Positions 9,189-17,595 are shown, counted from the first letter of the stretch. The stretch: 43,666 bases of DNA from Candidatus Binatia bacterium (GCA_029248525.1 JAQWJE010000023.1:1-43666); one strand, 5' to 3'. A program made the numbers and translations. Notes: a model not told the origin generated them from the letters alone.

Positions 9189-9217
9189 TTGTATACAACA
9201 ATGCCCCGCTGTATACA
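9189..9217 (+). promoter_or_regulatory. Promoter embedded in twin GntR-type operators
   Basis: Two palindromes lie 57-85 bp before the GntR start codon: TTGTATACAA (9189-9198, perfect 10 bp) and TGTATACA (9210-9217, perfect 8 bp). Their centres are 20 bp apart, about two helical turns. The -35 candidate TTGTAT (9189-9194) and -10 candidate TATACA (9212-9217) fall exactly inside the two palindromes with a 17-bp spacer, the sigma-70 optimum. TTGTATACAA is close to operators known for FCD-type GntR regulators. The reading is that the regulator represses this promoter until an effector is bound. Confidence 0.72.
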
Positions 9218-9273
9218 TGGGCGACCCGAAGTCCCGGCCGGATCGAGCCCGCAGCACCGGGAAATGAGAATCC

Positions 9274-10023
9274 ATGAGCACAGAACCCTCCCGCAGCGCC
9301 CGTCATCAGGGCGGCCATCTGACTCAGGCCGAAACTGTTCGGATCGGTCTGGAATCCGATATTCTGACCGGGCGACTCAGCCCCGGCAGCGTCATCGATG
9401 AAACCGAGACCTCCAAACAATTTGGTGTGTCCCGGACCCCGGTTCGCGAAGCCATCTTCCTGTTGGTTCAGGCGGGTCTGATTAAAAAAGAGGCCCGCAA
9501 GAGAGCCATTGTCGCCGAATTCAATGTCGACGACTTCTTCGGACTGTTTGAAACTCTGGCCGAACTCGAGGGCCTCTCCGCCAGGTTCGCGACATCGCGC
9601 ATGAGTCGCGCCGAGCGTTTTGAATTATCGAAAATCCACTCGCTGGCCGCCGAAAAGCTGCTCGTTGGAGAAATCGACAATTACGCCGCCTTGGGTCGCG
9701 CTTTCCATTCCCTGATTCTGGAGGGAAGCAAAAACACGACTCTGGTGAAGATCACCTCCGAGCTCGCCGCCAGGCTGGTGCCCTACCGACGCTTTCAGGT
9801 GTCGCTGGAAGGCGGCCTGCAGCGCAACCAGGACGACCACGAAATCATCCTCGCCGCGATTCGAGCCAATGACGCTGATGCCGCCTATGAGGCAATGCGC
9901 AAACATACTCTGGAACAGAGCGAATCCGTGATTGAAAATATCCCGGCATTTTCCGAGCTGGCACCACCACAGGAGAATCGGGGAAATCTACTGCAATTGA
10001 AGGCCGGGAGTGACTTTTCATGA
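9274..10023 (+). CDS. GntR family transcriptional regulator (FCD effector domain)
   Basis: DNA-binding regulator of 249 aa. The N-terminal winged helix (about 17-85) includes DILTGRLSPGSVIDE and the recognition-helix region FGVSRTPVREAIFLLVQAGLI, both hallmarks of GntR. The C-terminal helical FCD domain (about 90-225) carries the usual histidines (GRAFHSLIL, DDHEIILAAI, MRKHTLEQ) that can hold a metal ion near the effector pocket. FCD regulators usually sense organic acids or related catabolic intermediates. Its stop codon overlaps the Rieske gene start as ATGA (10020-10023), so regulator and enzymes are one transcript. Twin operators at 9189-9217 make autoregulation likely. Confidence 0.93.
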   Translation: MSTEPSRSARHQGGHLTQAETVRIGLESDILTGRLSPGSVIDETETSKQFGVSRTPVREAIFLLVQAGLIKKEARKRAIVAEFNVDDFFGLFETLAELEGLSARFATSRMSRAERFELSKIHSLAAEKLLVGEIDNYAALGRAFHSLILEGSKNTTLVKITSELAARLVPYRRFQVSLEGGLQRNQDDHEIILAAIRANDADAAYEAMRKHTLEQSESVIENIPAFSELAPPQENRGNLLQLKAGSDFS

Positions 10024-11231
10024 CACCATCAATTCCGACAGACGAACAAAACGCCGGGCAAGACCTCGAAGGCGCTGAGGAACTGCGCGGTCTCGCCAAG
10101 CGCGCCCACCACCATTTCAAAAACAAGACAACCGATCAGGCCGGATCCCCGCTGCAACTTCCGGTAGGAGCCTATCTCGACGAAGAGCGATTCAAGCGAG
10201 AGTTCGAAAGAGTTTTCACGAAATTGCCGTTGGGACTCGCACTTTCGATCGAGCTTCCGGAACCCGGCACCTACCTGGCCAAGACCGTGTGCAGGAAACC
10301 GGTCCTGCTGACGCGGGACAAGCACGGCAAGGCCCGTGCGTTTCTGAATGTCTGCCGACACCGTGGGGCCACCGTCTGTGCCGAAGGCGCCGGCAAAAAG
10401 TCTCGCTTCGCCTGCCCGTATCACTCCTGGACGTATGCGGCCGATGGTGAACTCGTCTACCTCAATGCCGCAGATACTTTTGGCGAAGTGGACAAATCGA
10501 CATTGGGACTGACCGAACTGCCGTCTGCCGAAAAGTCCGGGGTGATCTGGGTCGCGCTGGATCCGCTCGCGACGTTCAATGTCGATGACTGGCTTGGCGA
10601 TTTCGCAGAGAAGCTGGACTCACTCGATCTCGGCAACTGGTATTTATACAAGCAACGTGACCTGCCCGGCCCGGGCTGGAAAGCTACCATCGATGGCTAT
10701 CTCGAGGTGTATCACCACGACACCGTGCACGGAAAAACCGTCGGAAAACACACGGTCGGTAATCTCCTCGTTCACGATACCTACGGCCCTCACCAGCGGT
10801 TGACCTTTGGCCGAAAAAACCTCAACGAGCTGGATCAGATGGAAGATCCTGATTGGGATGGCAATCAGTATATCCGCATCATTCATTCCGCGTTTCCCAA
10901 TTTATCGATTTCCGGAATCGTCGGGGGCCATTGCCTCGTCAGTCAGGTTTTCCCGGGCGACACGCCTTTCTCGACGACAACCAGGCAAACCCTGCTCTGC
11001 TCCCGCAAGCCCGATTCGGATGCCGAGGAATTGGCGGCCAAGGAATTCTCAGCGATGACGCTGCAGGCCGTGCAAGATGAGGATTACGTCGTCGTCGACA
11101 GCATCCAGCGCGCATTGCCCGCTGGCGCCAATAGCCATTTTCTTATCGGCAGAAACGAACCCGGCGTGCAGCACTACCACCAATGGGTGGCGCGCTTCAT
11201 GCAAGAGACCGGCAACCAACAAAAGACATAG
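10020..11231 (+). CDS. Rieske non-heme iron ring-hydroxylating oxygenase, alpha subunit
   Basis: Oxygenase component of 403 aa. The Rieske 2Fe-2S ligands are C112-x-H114 and C132-x2-H135 (CRHRG and CPYHSW). The mononuclear iron site shows E229-x2-H232-x4-H237 (LEVYHHDTVH), with an acidic ligand expected in the QDEDYVVVDSIQRAL segment near 365. These enzymes insert oxygen into aromatic rings or demethylate substrates using electrons from a reductase or ferredoxin, none of which is encoded in this operon. It is translationally coupled to the GntR gene and followed 9 bp later by an NTF2-like gene that may act as its small subunit. A long polar N-terminus of about 45 residues precedes the conserved fold. 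The substrate is unknown; the wider family covers benzoates, phenylpropionates, carnitine and sterols. Confidence 0.92.
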   Translation: MTPSIPTDEQNAGQDLEGAEELRGLAKRAHHHFKNKTTDQAGSPLQLPVGAYLDEERFKREFERVFTKLPLGLALSIELPEPGTYLAKTVCRKPVLLTRDKHGKARAFLNVCRHRGATVCAEGAGKKSRFACPYHSWTYAADGELVYLNAADTFGEVDKSTLGLTELPSAEKSGVIWVALDPLATFNVDDWLGDFAEKLDSLDLGNWYLYKQRDLPGPGWKATIDGYLEVYHHDTVHGKTVGKHTVGNLLVHDTYGPHQRLTFGRKNLNELDQMEDPDWDGNQYIRIIHSAFPNLSISGIVGGHCLVSQVFPGDTPFSTTTRQTLLCSRKPDSDAEELAAKEFSAMTLQAVQDEDYVVVDSIQRALPAGANSHFLIGRNEPGVQHYHQWVARFMQETGNQQKT

Positions 11232-11240
11232 GATGAATCG

Positions 11241-11795
11241 ATGACAGCAATTGAAAAACTGGAGGCTCGGGTTGATCGGCTCGAAACAAGAACAGCCATC
11301 GAGGAATTGGCCACGAACTATGCTGTGGCCTGCGACGAGCACGATATCTCCAAATTACAGAATCTCTTCACTGAGGATGCCGTCTTCAAATCTCCGAGCA
11401 GCTTCCTCCATTCCACGGGCCGGGAAGCGATCACCACGATGTTCATCGAGGTGCTGAAAACGCGCGGCCCCGGCTACCATTGGACGCATGACTTGATCGT
11501 GGAGTTCGACGACGATCCCGACACGGCCCGAGGAACCGTCTACAGCCACGCGGAAACAACGCCTGCCGGGGTCGTGAGCATCGCCGCGATGAAATACAAG
11601 GACAAGTACCGACGCGAATCGGGAGTCTGGTATTTCAGTGAGCGTGAACTCCACTTTTTCTACTACGTACCCATCAACGAGTACGTCGATACGCTCAATC
11701 AGGAAGATCGCCTCACCGTTGGCGGGGATAAACGCCCTGCGGATTTCCCGGAGTCCTCCCCAAGCTGGAAAGACTTCGACAAGACTTACAAATGA
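11241..11795 (+). CDS. NTF2-like / SnoaL-like domain protein
   Basis: A 184-aa protein with the cone-shaped NTF2/SnoaL fold pattern. A leading helix ([30 protein letters not shown]) is followed by [11 protein letters not shown], a glycine-rich turn and several beta strands ([33 protein letters not shown]). Proteins of this fold include ring-hydroxylating dioxygenase beta subunits, dehydratases, isomerases and polyketide cyclases. Because it directly follows the Rieske alpha subunit it could be the non-catalytic beta subunit, but the sequence resembles SnoaL_4-type stand-alone enzymes at least as well. The C-terminal WKDFDKTYK is typical of the SnoaL_4 group. Start is the ATG at 11241 with a weak AGGAT site. 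Confidence 0.82.
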   Translation: MTAIEKLEARVDRLETRTAIEELATNYAVACDEHDISKLQNLFTEDAVFKSPSSFLHSTGREAITTMFIEVLKTRGPGYHWTHDLIVEFDDDPDTARGTVYSHAETTPAGVVSIAAMKYKDKYRRESGVWYFSERELHFFYYVPINEYVDTLNQEDRLTVGGDKRPADFPESSPSWKDFDKTYK

Positions 11796-11907
11796 ACCCT
11801 GCCGGGGTTGTTTTCCGGACAAACAAGGCGGCCTTCCGGATGCCGCGATCCATGACCCGCGACGCGGAAGCGCGCACCTGGAAAACGAACGCGAGAACAG
11901 GAACCTC

Positions 11908-12447
11908 ATGACAAACACACCAAGCAACATTCGACTCAATCAGACCATGCTGCGGATCAAGGACCCGAAGCTCTCCCTGCCCTTTTATTGCGACGTGATC
12001 GGCATGGAACTTCTGGAGAGATTCGACTTCGAGAAAATGAATTTTTCCCTGTACTTTCTCGGCTTCAAGGGAGCACTCGAAGGCGAGCGCCCGGACGACC
12101 GGGGGGACCGCGTGGAATGGCTCTTTCGTCAGAACGCCTTGTTGGAACTCACTCATAATTGGGGAACCGAGAGCGACGCAGATTTCGCCGGCTACCATCA
12201 TGGCAATGATGAACCGCAGGGGTTCGGCCATATCGGAATTACCGTTCCCGATGTCCATGCCATATGCGAGCGATTCGAGAAGCTGCAGGTACCGTTCGTC
12301 AAGCGGCCCAACGACGGCTCGATGAAAGGATTGGCCTTTATTCAGGACCCGGATGGCTACTGGATCGAAGTCCTCTCCCCACACGGCTTGCGAGATATTA
12401 TCGCCGAGCATAGCTCCGAAGCCTCCGACGCTTCGTCCCGCGCTTAA
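11908..12447 (+). CDS. gloA: Lactoylglutathione lyase-like (glyoxalase I) VOC protein
   Basis: Vicinal-oxygen-chelate protein of 179 aa. It matches glyoxalase I over its full length. The metal ligands are in place: Q12 (LNQTMLR), E80 (LLELTHNW), H108 (FGHIGI) and E154 (YWIEVL). Their spacing (68, 28, 46) is close to that of human glyoxalase I (66, 27, 46). The usual job is isomerising the glutathione hemithioacetal of methylglyoxal to lactoylglutathione. In this operon it may instead detoxify an aldehyde made by the pathway or work as a dedicated isomerase. ATG 11908 is preferred to 11638, which would overlap the NTF2 gene and add about 90 unrelated residues. A 112-bp gap separates it from the NTF2 gene. 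Confidence 0.9.
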   Translation: MTNTPSNIRLNQTMLRIKDPKLSLPFYCDVIGMELLERFDFEKMNFSLYFLGFKGALEGERPDDRGDRVEWLFRQNALLELTHNWGTESDADFAGYHHGNDEPQGFGHIGITVPDVHAICERFEKLQVPFVKRPNDGSMKGLAFIQDPDGYWIEVLSPHGLRDIIAEHSSEASDASSRA

Positions 12448-12462
12448 CAGGAGGGATCGATT

Positions 12463-13257
12463 ATGGACCTGGGAATACAGGGAAAAACCGCTCTTGTAGC
12501 CGCGGCCAGCGATGGCCTCGGCAAAGCCGTGGCGCTACGCCTGGCCGCGGAGGGCGCCCATATCGTAATCTGTGCGCGGAATGCCGAACGCCTGCAATCC
12601 GCCACCGCCGAGATCCAATCCGCCAACCCCGAGGTGCGGGTCAACGGTTTCGAAACCGATCTGAGCCTCGCCGACGATATCGAACAACTCGGCACGCAGT
12701 TGGAGCATCATGATCTGAACATCGATATCCTCGTCAACAACGCGGGCGGCCCTCCTCCCGGGTCCTGCGACGACGTCGCGGATGAACAATGGCGGCAGGC
12801 TTTCGACCTGACCATGATGTCAACAGTGCGGTTGACCCGTTTGGCTTTGGGACAGATGCGCGCACAGCGGTGGGGACGGATCATCAACATCACGTCCTAC
12901 TCCGTCAAGCAGCCGATGCCCCAGATGGTCCTCTCGAACAGCATCCGCATGGGCGTCATCGGTTGGGCCAAAACGCTCAGCAACGAGGTGGCCAGCGATG
13001 GCATCACCGTGAACAACGTTTGTCCCGGATGGACGCGGACGGGTCGCGTCGATCAACTACTACGCGCACGGTCAAAAGAGACGGGCATCGCGCCCGAGGA
13101 GATCCAGAAGGCCCTGATTGCCGATATTCCAAGCAAACGCATGGGCGAAGTAGCCGAATTCGCTGATGTCGTCGCCTTCCTCGCCTCGGCAAGAGCCTCC
13201 TACGTCACCGGGACGACGCTACCCGTGGATGGTGGTGCTGTGCGCGCGGCCATGTAG
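12463..13257 (+). CDS. Non-canonical SDR family protein lacking the YxxxK pair
   Basis: SDR-fold protein of 264 aa with a strong AGGAGG site before its ATG. It keeps the nucleotide-binding motif (AAASDGLG, 13-20), the NNAGG element (92-96) and a catalytic-position serine (S145 in NITSYSV). Counting 13 residues from S145, as in canonical SDRs, puts Ser at the Tyr position (S158) and Arg at the Lys position (R162) in VLSNSIRMG. This S-N-x-x-R form is seen in a recognised but poorly understood subgroup annotated as 3-oxoacyl-ACP-reductase-like. Chemistry may therefore differ from ordinary alcohol oxidation. It begins 15 bp after the glyoxalase gene and ends 5 bp before the amidohydrolase. Confidence 0.88.
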   Translation: MDLGIQGKTALVAAASDGLGKAVALRLAAEGAHIVICARNAERLQSATAEIQSANPEVRVNGFETDLSLADDIEQLGTQLEHHDLNIDILVNNAGGPPPGSCDDVADEQWRQAFDLTMMSTVRLTRLALGQMRAQRWGRIINITSYSVKQPMPQMVLSNSIRMGVIGWAKTLSNEVASDGITVNNVCPGWTRTGRVDQLLRARSKETGIAPEEIQKALIADIPSKRMGEVAEFADVVAFLASARASYVTGTTLPVDGGAVRAAM

Positions 13258-13262
13258 TCCCG

Positions 13263-14264
13263 ATGAAGATGCAATCAGCTCGCTCTATTGATGTTCACGC
13301 GCACGCGGTCCTGCCCGGTACGATGGGTAGCGCCGGTCGCTATGGGCCGGAAATCGGCTCGGACGGTGCGGACCAACCATGGTTTCGTGTCGGAGAATAT
13401 CGTCTCGAGGGAGTACGTTATCGCGGAAGTGCGTTTATGGACGTGGATGTCCGTCTGGCGAAGATGGCCGAGGCCGAGATCGAATTCCAGATCCTGTCTC
13501 CGAACCCGCTGACCTATTTTCACCATATCGAGCCCGACCTCGCGATCAGCTATTGCCGCCAGCACAACGACGAACTCGCGGCCGTCGTCGCCAAGCAACC
13601 GCAGCGACTGGCCGCGCTCGCGGCCCTGCCGATGCAGAGCCCTGATGCGGCGTGCGAAGAGCTGAAACGAGCCGTGCAAGAACTCGGCATGTTGGGGGCC
13701 TGCATCGGCTCGGAGCTTCCCCTGCCGCTGGACAGTGCCGAACTCGACGATTTTTATACAGCACTCTGCGACCTGGATGTGCCCTTGTTCATCCACCCCG
13801 CCCCGTCCGGCATCGATGGTCCATCGGGCGACCCGCGGCTGCAACGATTCGAACTGGAAATCATGCTCGGTTTCGCAGCACAGGAAGCATTGACGATCGC
13901 GACCCTGATCCTGGGCGGCGTCATGACGCGCCACCCCAAGCTCGACGTCTGCCTCAGCCACGGCGGCGGCGCGATCGCCGTCGTCGCAGAGCGACTGGCG
14001 GACGCGACCCGGCGCAGGCCCTGGAGCCCTGACGCCCTGCGCCCCGACGGGGCGTTTGAAGCACTGCTTTCGCGTTTTTGGCTGGACAACCATGTTCACG
14101 ACGATAGTTTGTTGCCGCGTCTGGAAGGTTTCGTAGGCGCAGAGCATATCGTATTGGGAACGAACTTTTCGGGATGGGATCAACCTCAGAGAATTCAGCT
14201 CGATGCGCCCCGAACACAGCAAATGGCCGACAACGCGCGGCGTTTATTAAGAGCCACCTCATGA
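13263..14264 (+). CDS. Amidohydrolase of the ACMSD-like family
   Basis: TIM-barrel metal enzyme of 333 aa related to 2-amino-3-carboxymuconate-6-semialdehyde decarboxylase and the gamma-resorcylate and other non-oxidative decarboxylases (Amidohydro_2). Metal ligands visible are H12-x-H14 (IDVHAHAV), H178 (FIHPAPSG) and H233 (CLSHGGG). At the usual metal Asp (GSD or GTD) the sequence is GTN301FSGWD, so Asn replaces Asp there, with D306 nearby. Members typically decarboxylate or hydrolyse ring-cleavage products and aromatic acids. The gene starts 5 bp after the SDR stop and is followed 24 bp later by a second amidohydrolase, so it belongs to the same operon. Confidence 0.9.
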   Translation: MKMQSARSIDVHAHAVLPGTMGSAGRYGPEIGSDGADQPWFRVGEYRLEGVRYRGSAFMDVDVRLAKMAEAEIEFQILSPNPLTYFHHIEPDLAISYCRQHNDELAAVVAKQPQRLAALAALPMQSPDAACEELKRAVQELGMLGACIGSELPLPLDSAELDDFYTALCDLDVPLFIHPAPSGIDGPSGDPRLQRFELEIMLGFAAQEALTIATLILGGVMTRHPKLDVCLSHGGGAIAVVAERLADATRRRPWSPDALRPDGAFEALLSRFWLDNHVHDDSLLPRLEGFVGAEHIVLGTNFSGWDQPQRIQLDAPRTQQMADNARRLLRATS

Positions 14265-14288
14265 GCAGGCATCCGGGAGGAACCGTGG

Positions 14289-15635
14289 ATGAGTGATTCC
14301 AAAGCCGATTTTCTACTCGACAATGGCCGTATCATCGATGGCCTCGGCAACGAGGCTTTCGACGGCAGCGTACGGATCGAGTCCGGCCATATCAGCCGCG
14401 TCCATACCGCGGCCGAAACCATTGAATTGCCGGAATCGACCCGCCGCATCGATGTGGGCGGCATGACGATCATGCCGGGCCTGATCGATGCCCATTGCCA
14501 CATCAGCTTTGACGAGCCGAGCTCCAATGACGAGCTCTTTTTCCATCGGCGCGAAGGACTGTCAGCGATTATTGCGGCTCGAAACGTCCAGAAGTTGGTG
14601 CGCGCCGGCGTCACCGGTTTCATGGACCCGGACTCGTTATACGAGACCAGCATCGACCTCCGCGATGCCATCGAAGCGGGGATCATCTACGGCCCGCGCA
14701 TGGCGGTCGGGGGCAACGCCTTGCTGACATCCGTCGGTGGGACAGCCGGACGCCTCCTCCCCGATGAGGGCCGCCGCGGTTACGGAAAAATCGTCGCGAG
14801 TCGCGACGAAATCGTTGCCGAGGTCCGGCGACAAGTGAAGATCGGGGTCGACTGGATCAAGGTACACGTCACCGGCCTCTCACCACGGATGCAATGTGAA
14901 GGTGAGTTGCAGGTTTGGAACTATAGCGAGTTGCAACTGGTCGCGGACACAGCTCACGAACTCGACACGCCCGTCGTCGGCCATTGCCGGGGTGCCAGCA
15001 GTATCCGGGACTCGGCCCGGGCCGGCTTTGACCTGATCCTGCACGCAACGCATATGGACGAAGAAGCCCTCGAAGCGGTCGTCGCGACGCGCACACCCAT
15101 CGCGCCCACCTTCACCTTTCAGGCCAACCTCGCGGAATACGGCGCGGGTGTCGGCGCGTCCCCTTCCTTGCAGGAATTGTTCAAACGGGAGATATCGGCG
15201 AGTTCCGTCATGCTGAAGCGGGCCTTCGACGCGGGTGTCCCGCTTCTCTGTGGCACCGAGAGCGGGTTTTCGATCACACCCTACGGAGACTGGCACTACC
15301 GGGAGCTGGAAGTCTTCATCGAGAGCATCGGCTTGACCCCCCTCGAGACCATCAAGGCAGCTACCAGCGACAATGCCTTTGCCTTGCGCCTCGAAGGCAA
15401 GACCGGAGCGATCGAAGCCGGACGCCTTGCCGATGTGATTGTGGTGGACGGAGATCCGCTCGCCGACGTGACCGTCCTCGGCGAGCTTGAAAGAATCAAG
15501 CAGGTCTATATCGGCGGCGTGGCACAATCTACGGAGCCCCTCCGGCCCGTTCGCAAGGACCCCCCCGGTTGGCGGGTCGGTCATTATGGCAACCGAATCC
15601 TGAATTATGAGTTTGTACAGAACGAGAAAAAATAG
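14289..15635 (+). CDS. Amidohydrolase (imidazolonepropionase-related family)
   Basis: Metal-dependent hydrolase of 448 aa with an N-terminal beta-sandwich (FLLDNGRIIDGLG, MTIMPGLIDAH) and a TIM barrel. Ligands seen are H69-x-H71 (DAHCHIS), K191 (WIKVHVTG), H232 (VVGHCRG) and H252 (LILHATHMD). The usual Asp of GTD-(A/S)-G is Glu324 (CGTESGFSITPYG). The C-terminal part (LTPLETIKAATSDNAFAL, GAIEAGRLADVIVVDGDPLAD) is standard for this group, which includes Xaa-Pro and Xaa-Arg dipeptidases and imidazolonepropionase. ATG 14289 is preceded by AGGAACCG, which fits ribosome binding. The substrate may be a cyclic amide, lactone or ester made by the pathway; this is not readable from sequence. Confidence 0.9.
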   Translation: MSDSKADFLLDNGRIIDGLGNEAFDGSVRIESGHISRVHTAAETIELPESTRRIDVGGMTIMPGLIDAHCHISFDEPSSNDELFFHRREGLSAIIAARNVQKLVRAGVTGFMDPDSLYETSIDLRDAIEAGIIYGPRMAVGGNALLTSVGGTAGRLLPDEGRRGYGKIVASRDEIVAEVRRQVKIGVDWIKVHVTGLSPRMQCEGELQVWNYSELQLVADTAHELDTPVVGHCRGASSIRDSARAGFDLILHATHMDEEALEAVVATRTPIAPTFTFQANLAEYGAGVGASPSLQELFKREISASSVMLKRAFDAGVPLLCGTESGFSITPYGDWHYRELEVFIESIGLTPLETIKAATSDNAFALRLEGKTGAIEAGRLADVIVVDGDPLADVTVLGELERIKQVYIGGVAQSTEPLRPVRKDPPGWRVGHYGNRILNYEFVQNEKK

Positions 15636-15704
15636 TCTGCTTTCGCGAGGTTTGATCGCTTCTGACTGACCCCCGCGGCAACAACAGAAACCTTAGGAGT
15701 TCAT

Positions 15705-16442
15705 ATGCCTTCCATGATCGTGACCGGAGCCGCCCACGGCCTCGGCAAATGTATCGCAGAACATGCAGCGCGAGCAGGTTATCAGGTCGGCGTGCTCGAC
15801 CTCGTCCTCGAAGAAGCACAGGAAGTTGCCCACGATATCGGCGGCACCGCCATGGTCGCCGACGTAAGCGATGCCACATCCGTGGAAGAAGCATTCGAGA
15901 AGTTTGGAGAAACGCCCGATGTGCTGATCAACAACGCCGGTATTTTGCGCACCGGGTCTCTGCTCGAGCATGGAGTCGAGGATTTCCGGCGGGTCATCGA
16001 TGTGAATCTGACAAGCGTCTTCATCGCGTCTCAGGTCGCCGCCCGGCGGATGAAAGAAGCGGCCGGTGGTTGCATCATCAACATGTCCTCGGTCAACGGC
16101 ATCAACCCGTCGACCAATTGTGGTGCCTATGCAACCGCAAAAACCGGCGTCATCGCCTTGACCAAACAAATGTCGATGGAATGGGGCGAGCACAATATCC
16201 GGGTCAATTCGATCGCACCCGGATTCATTGACGCGGGCATGCAAAGCCCGTTTTTCGAAAATCCGACCGTACGCCAGCTGCGCTCGAACGCCGTCCCGCT
16301 CAAGCGGCTCGGCCACGCCGATGATGTCGCCGAAGCCGCGCTGTTTCTCGCCTCGGACAAAGCAGGGTACATCAGTGGCGAGAACATCACGATTGATGGC
16401 GGCGTGATTCACAGTGTCTTGATGCAATTACCGCGCAGTTGA
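15705..16442 (+). CDS. SDR family oxidoreductase (canonical)
   Basis: Classical SDR of 245 aa with an unusually short N-terminus. TGAAHGLG is at 7-14, the NNAG motif follows DVLI, the catalytic Ser is in NMSSVNG, and the Tyr-Lys pair is in YATAK. The Asp in VGVLDLV at the end of strand 2 favours NAD. PGFIDAGM and GHADDVAEAALFLASD...SGENITIDGG are the usual C-terminal elements. CTTAGGAG lies upstream of the ATG. There is a 69-bp gap after the amidohydrolase. It is the second SDR within the GntR-headed transcript (the third in the cluster counting the gene at 8297) and, unlike the one at 12463, has a complete active site. Confidence 0.92.
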   Translation: MPSMIVTGAAHGLGKCIAEHAARAGYQVGVLDLVLEEAQEVAHDIGGTAMVADVSDATSVEEAFEKFGETPDVLINNAGILRTGSLLEHGVEDFRRVIDVNLTSVFIASQVAARRMKEAAGGCIINMSSVNGINPSTNCGAYATAKTGVIALTKQMSMEWGEHNIRVNSIAPGFIDAGMQSPFFENPTVRQLRSNAVPLKRLGHADDVAEAALFLASDKAGYISGENITIDGGVIHSVLMQLPRS

Positions 16443-16487
16443 AGCAGTTATTTCAGATCGATCAGATAATCAGGGGGGAACCGACAG

Positions 16488-17588
16488 ATGAACGCAGGCT
16501 ATAATCCAGAATTTAACCCGACCGGGATCGAGGGTGGGATCGACACCAATGCCCTTCCCTGGATCGATTTGACCCAAGCCCCGGGCATGGCCATCAAACC
16601 TCTCCGCGCCAGTGTCGAAACCGGTATCTTCACAGTGGTCGTCAAACTCAACCGGGGCACCGAGTTGTCAGGATTGGTCTACCTTGGCGCGATGGATATG
16701 ATGATGCTTTCGGGCACCTTGTCCTACCCGGAAGGCCCCATGAGTGGAGATCTGGAGCCCGGCACCTGGGGGTACGTACCGGCAAATGCCCGCATCGACC
16801 GCCTGGTCGCCGTCGAGGATGTCGAATTTCTGGCGAATTTCCATGGACCTGTCGCGTTTCTTGAGCAAGACGGCAAAGCCATCGCCGGCGTTCTGACGAG
16901 TCTCGATATCATTGCAGCCGCACGCGAGCGCGGCGTGACTCTCGTGCCCAATACCCTGGCGGAATGCATGAAGGAGCGGCCCCCGGCCTATGAGGGAATC
17001 GCTCAACCGTTGGCCATGAACACGGCCGGTGGCACGCCGCTGGTGGTTGCGGCCGAGGGCATTGCCGCCGATGTCGGGCGCTCCGTGCACCCACATTTTA
17101 TCGATACGCGAGCGGTGCCCTGGGTCATCGACCCCAACGTCCCCGATGTAGGACTCAAGGTGCTCCGCGTGAGCGAGGAAACCGGAATCACATCGCTGAT
17201 CGTCCAGCATAATGGCGTCGCAGGCCCGCATTACCATCTCGGAGCGTCTGACTTCATGGTGCTCAATGGCCGCATCGGCTACCGCGCCGGCCCCCCCGAA
17301 GGTTATGGGCCCGGAGTCTGGTTCTATGAGCCGGCGGGCGCCCGTCACGAATCAACCCAGCGAGTGGGTGACGAGAACCTGATTTATAGCGCGAACCTCT
17401 ACGGCCCGATCCAGTTCGATGAAGGCGTCGGAACCCCGATCGCTGCCGTCATGTCATGGATGCAATACAAGGAGGTCGCGGACGCCGCAGGGATCGAGTT
17501 GGTCAAGAGCACATTTGCTGGTGACGCATCTCTGTTGGCATGGGCACCCATCGGCAATGCGGGTCCTGTCCTGGCGGCTCAGGAGTAG
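16488..17588 (+). CDS. Bicupin, 2,4'-dihydroxyacetophenone dioxygenase / ChrR-like family
   Basis: Protein of 366 aa made of two homologous cupin halves (about 20-160 and 205-340). Both contain the same framework: an (L/V)PW opening, ETGI, a G-A-x-D-x-M turn and a GPxxF strand. The C-terminal half has a metal site: H248-Y-H250, D255 and H287 (PAGARHES). In the N-terminal half the aligned positions are L63, Y65 and I103, so it should not bind metal. The ChrR-like cupin group includes 2,4'-dihydroxyacetophenone dioxygenase, which cuts an aryl ketone C-C bond, and anti-sigma domains. A dioxygenase role is plausible here because it is the last gene of an oxidative operon. It starts 45 bp after the SDR, with GGGGG upstream, and converges on the gene at 17596 with only 7 bp between. 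Confidence 0.83.
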   Translation: MNAGYNPEFNPTGIEGGIDTNALPWIDLTQAPGMAIKPLRASVETGIFTVVVKLNRGTELSGLVYLGAMDMMMLSGTLSYPEGPMSGDLEPGTWGYVPANARIDRLVAVEDVEFLANFHGPVAFLEQDGKAIAGVLTSLDIIAAARERGVTLVPNTLAECMKERPPAYEGIAQPLAMNTAGGTPLVVAAEGIAADVGRSVHPHFIDTRAVPWVIDPNVPDVGLKVLRVSEETGITSLIVQHNGVAGPHYHLGASDFMVLNGRIGYRAGPPEGYGPGVWFYEPAGARHESTQRVGDENLIYSANLYGPIQFDEGVGTPIAAVMSWMQYKEVADAAGIELVKSTFAGDASLLAWAPIGNAGPVLAAQE

Positions 17589-17595
17589 ATCGGAT

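Noticed and set aside
12895-12912. YSVK in the SDR at 12463 as possible catalytic Tyr-Lys
   Set aside because: Only two residues separate Tyr and Lys instead of three, and they directly follow the catalytic Ser, far from the normal position.
15608-15622. TTTGTACAGA as a third GntR site
   Set aside because: Imperfect, inside the coding end of the amidohydrolase, and not spaced to a promoter.
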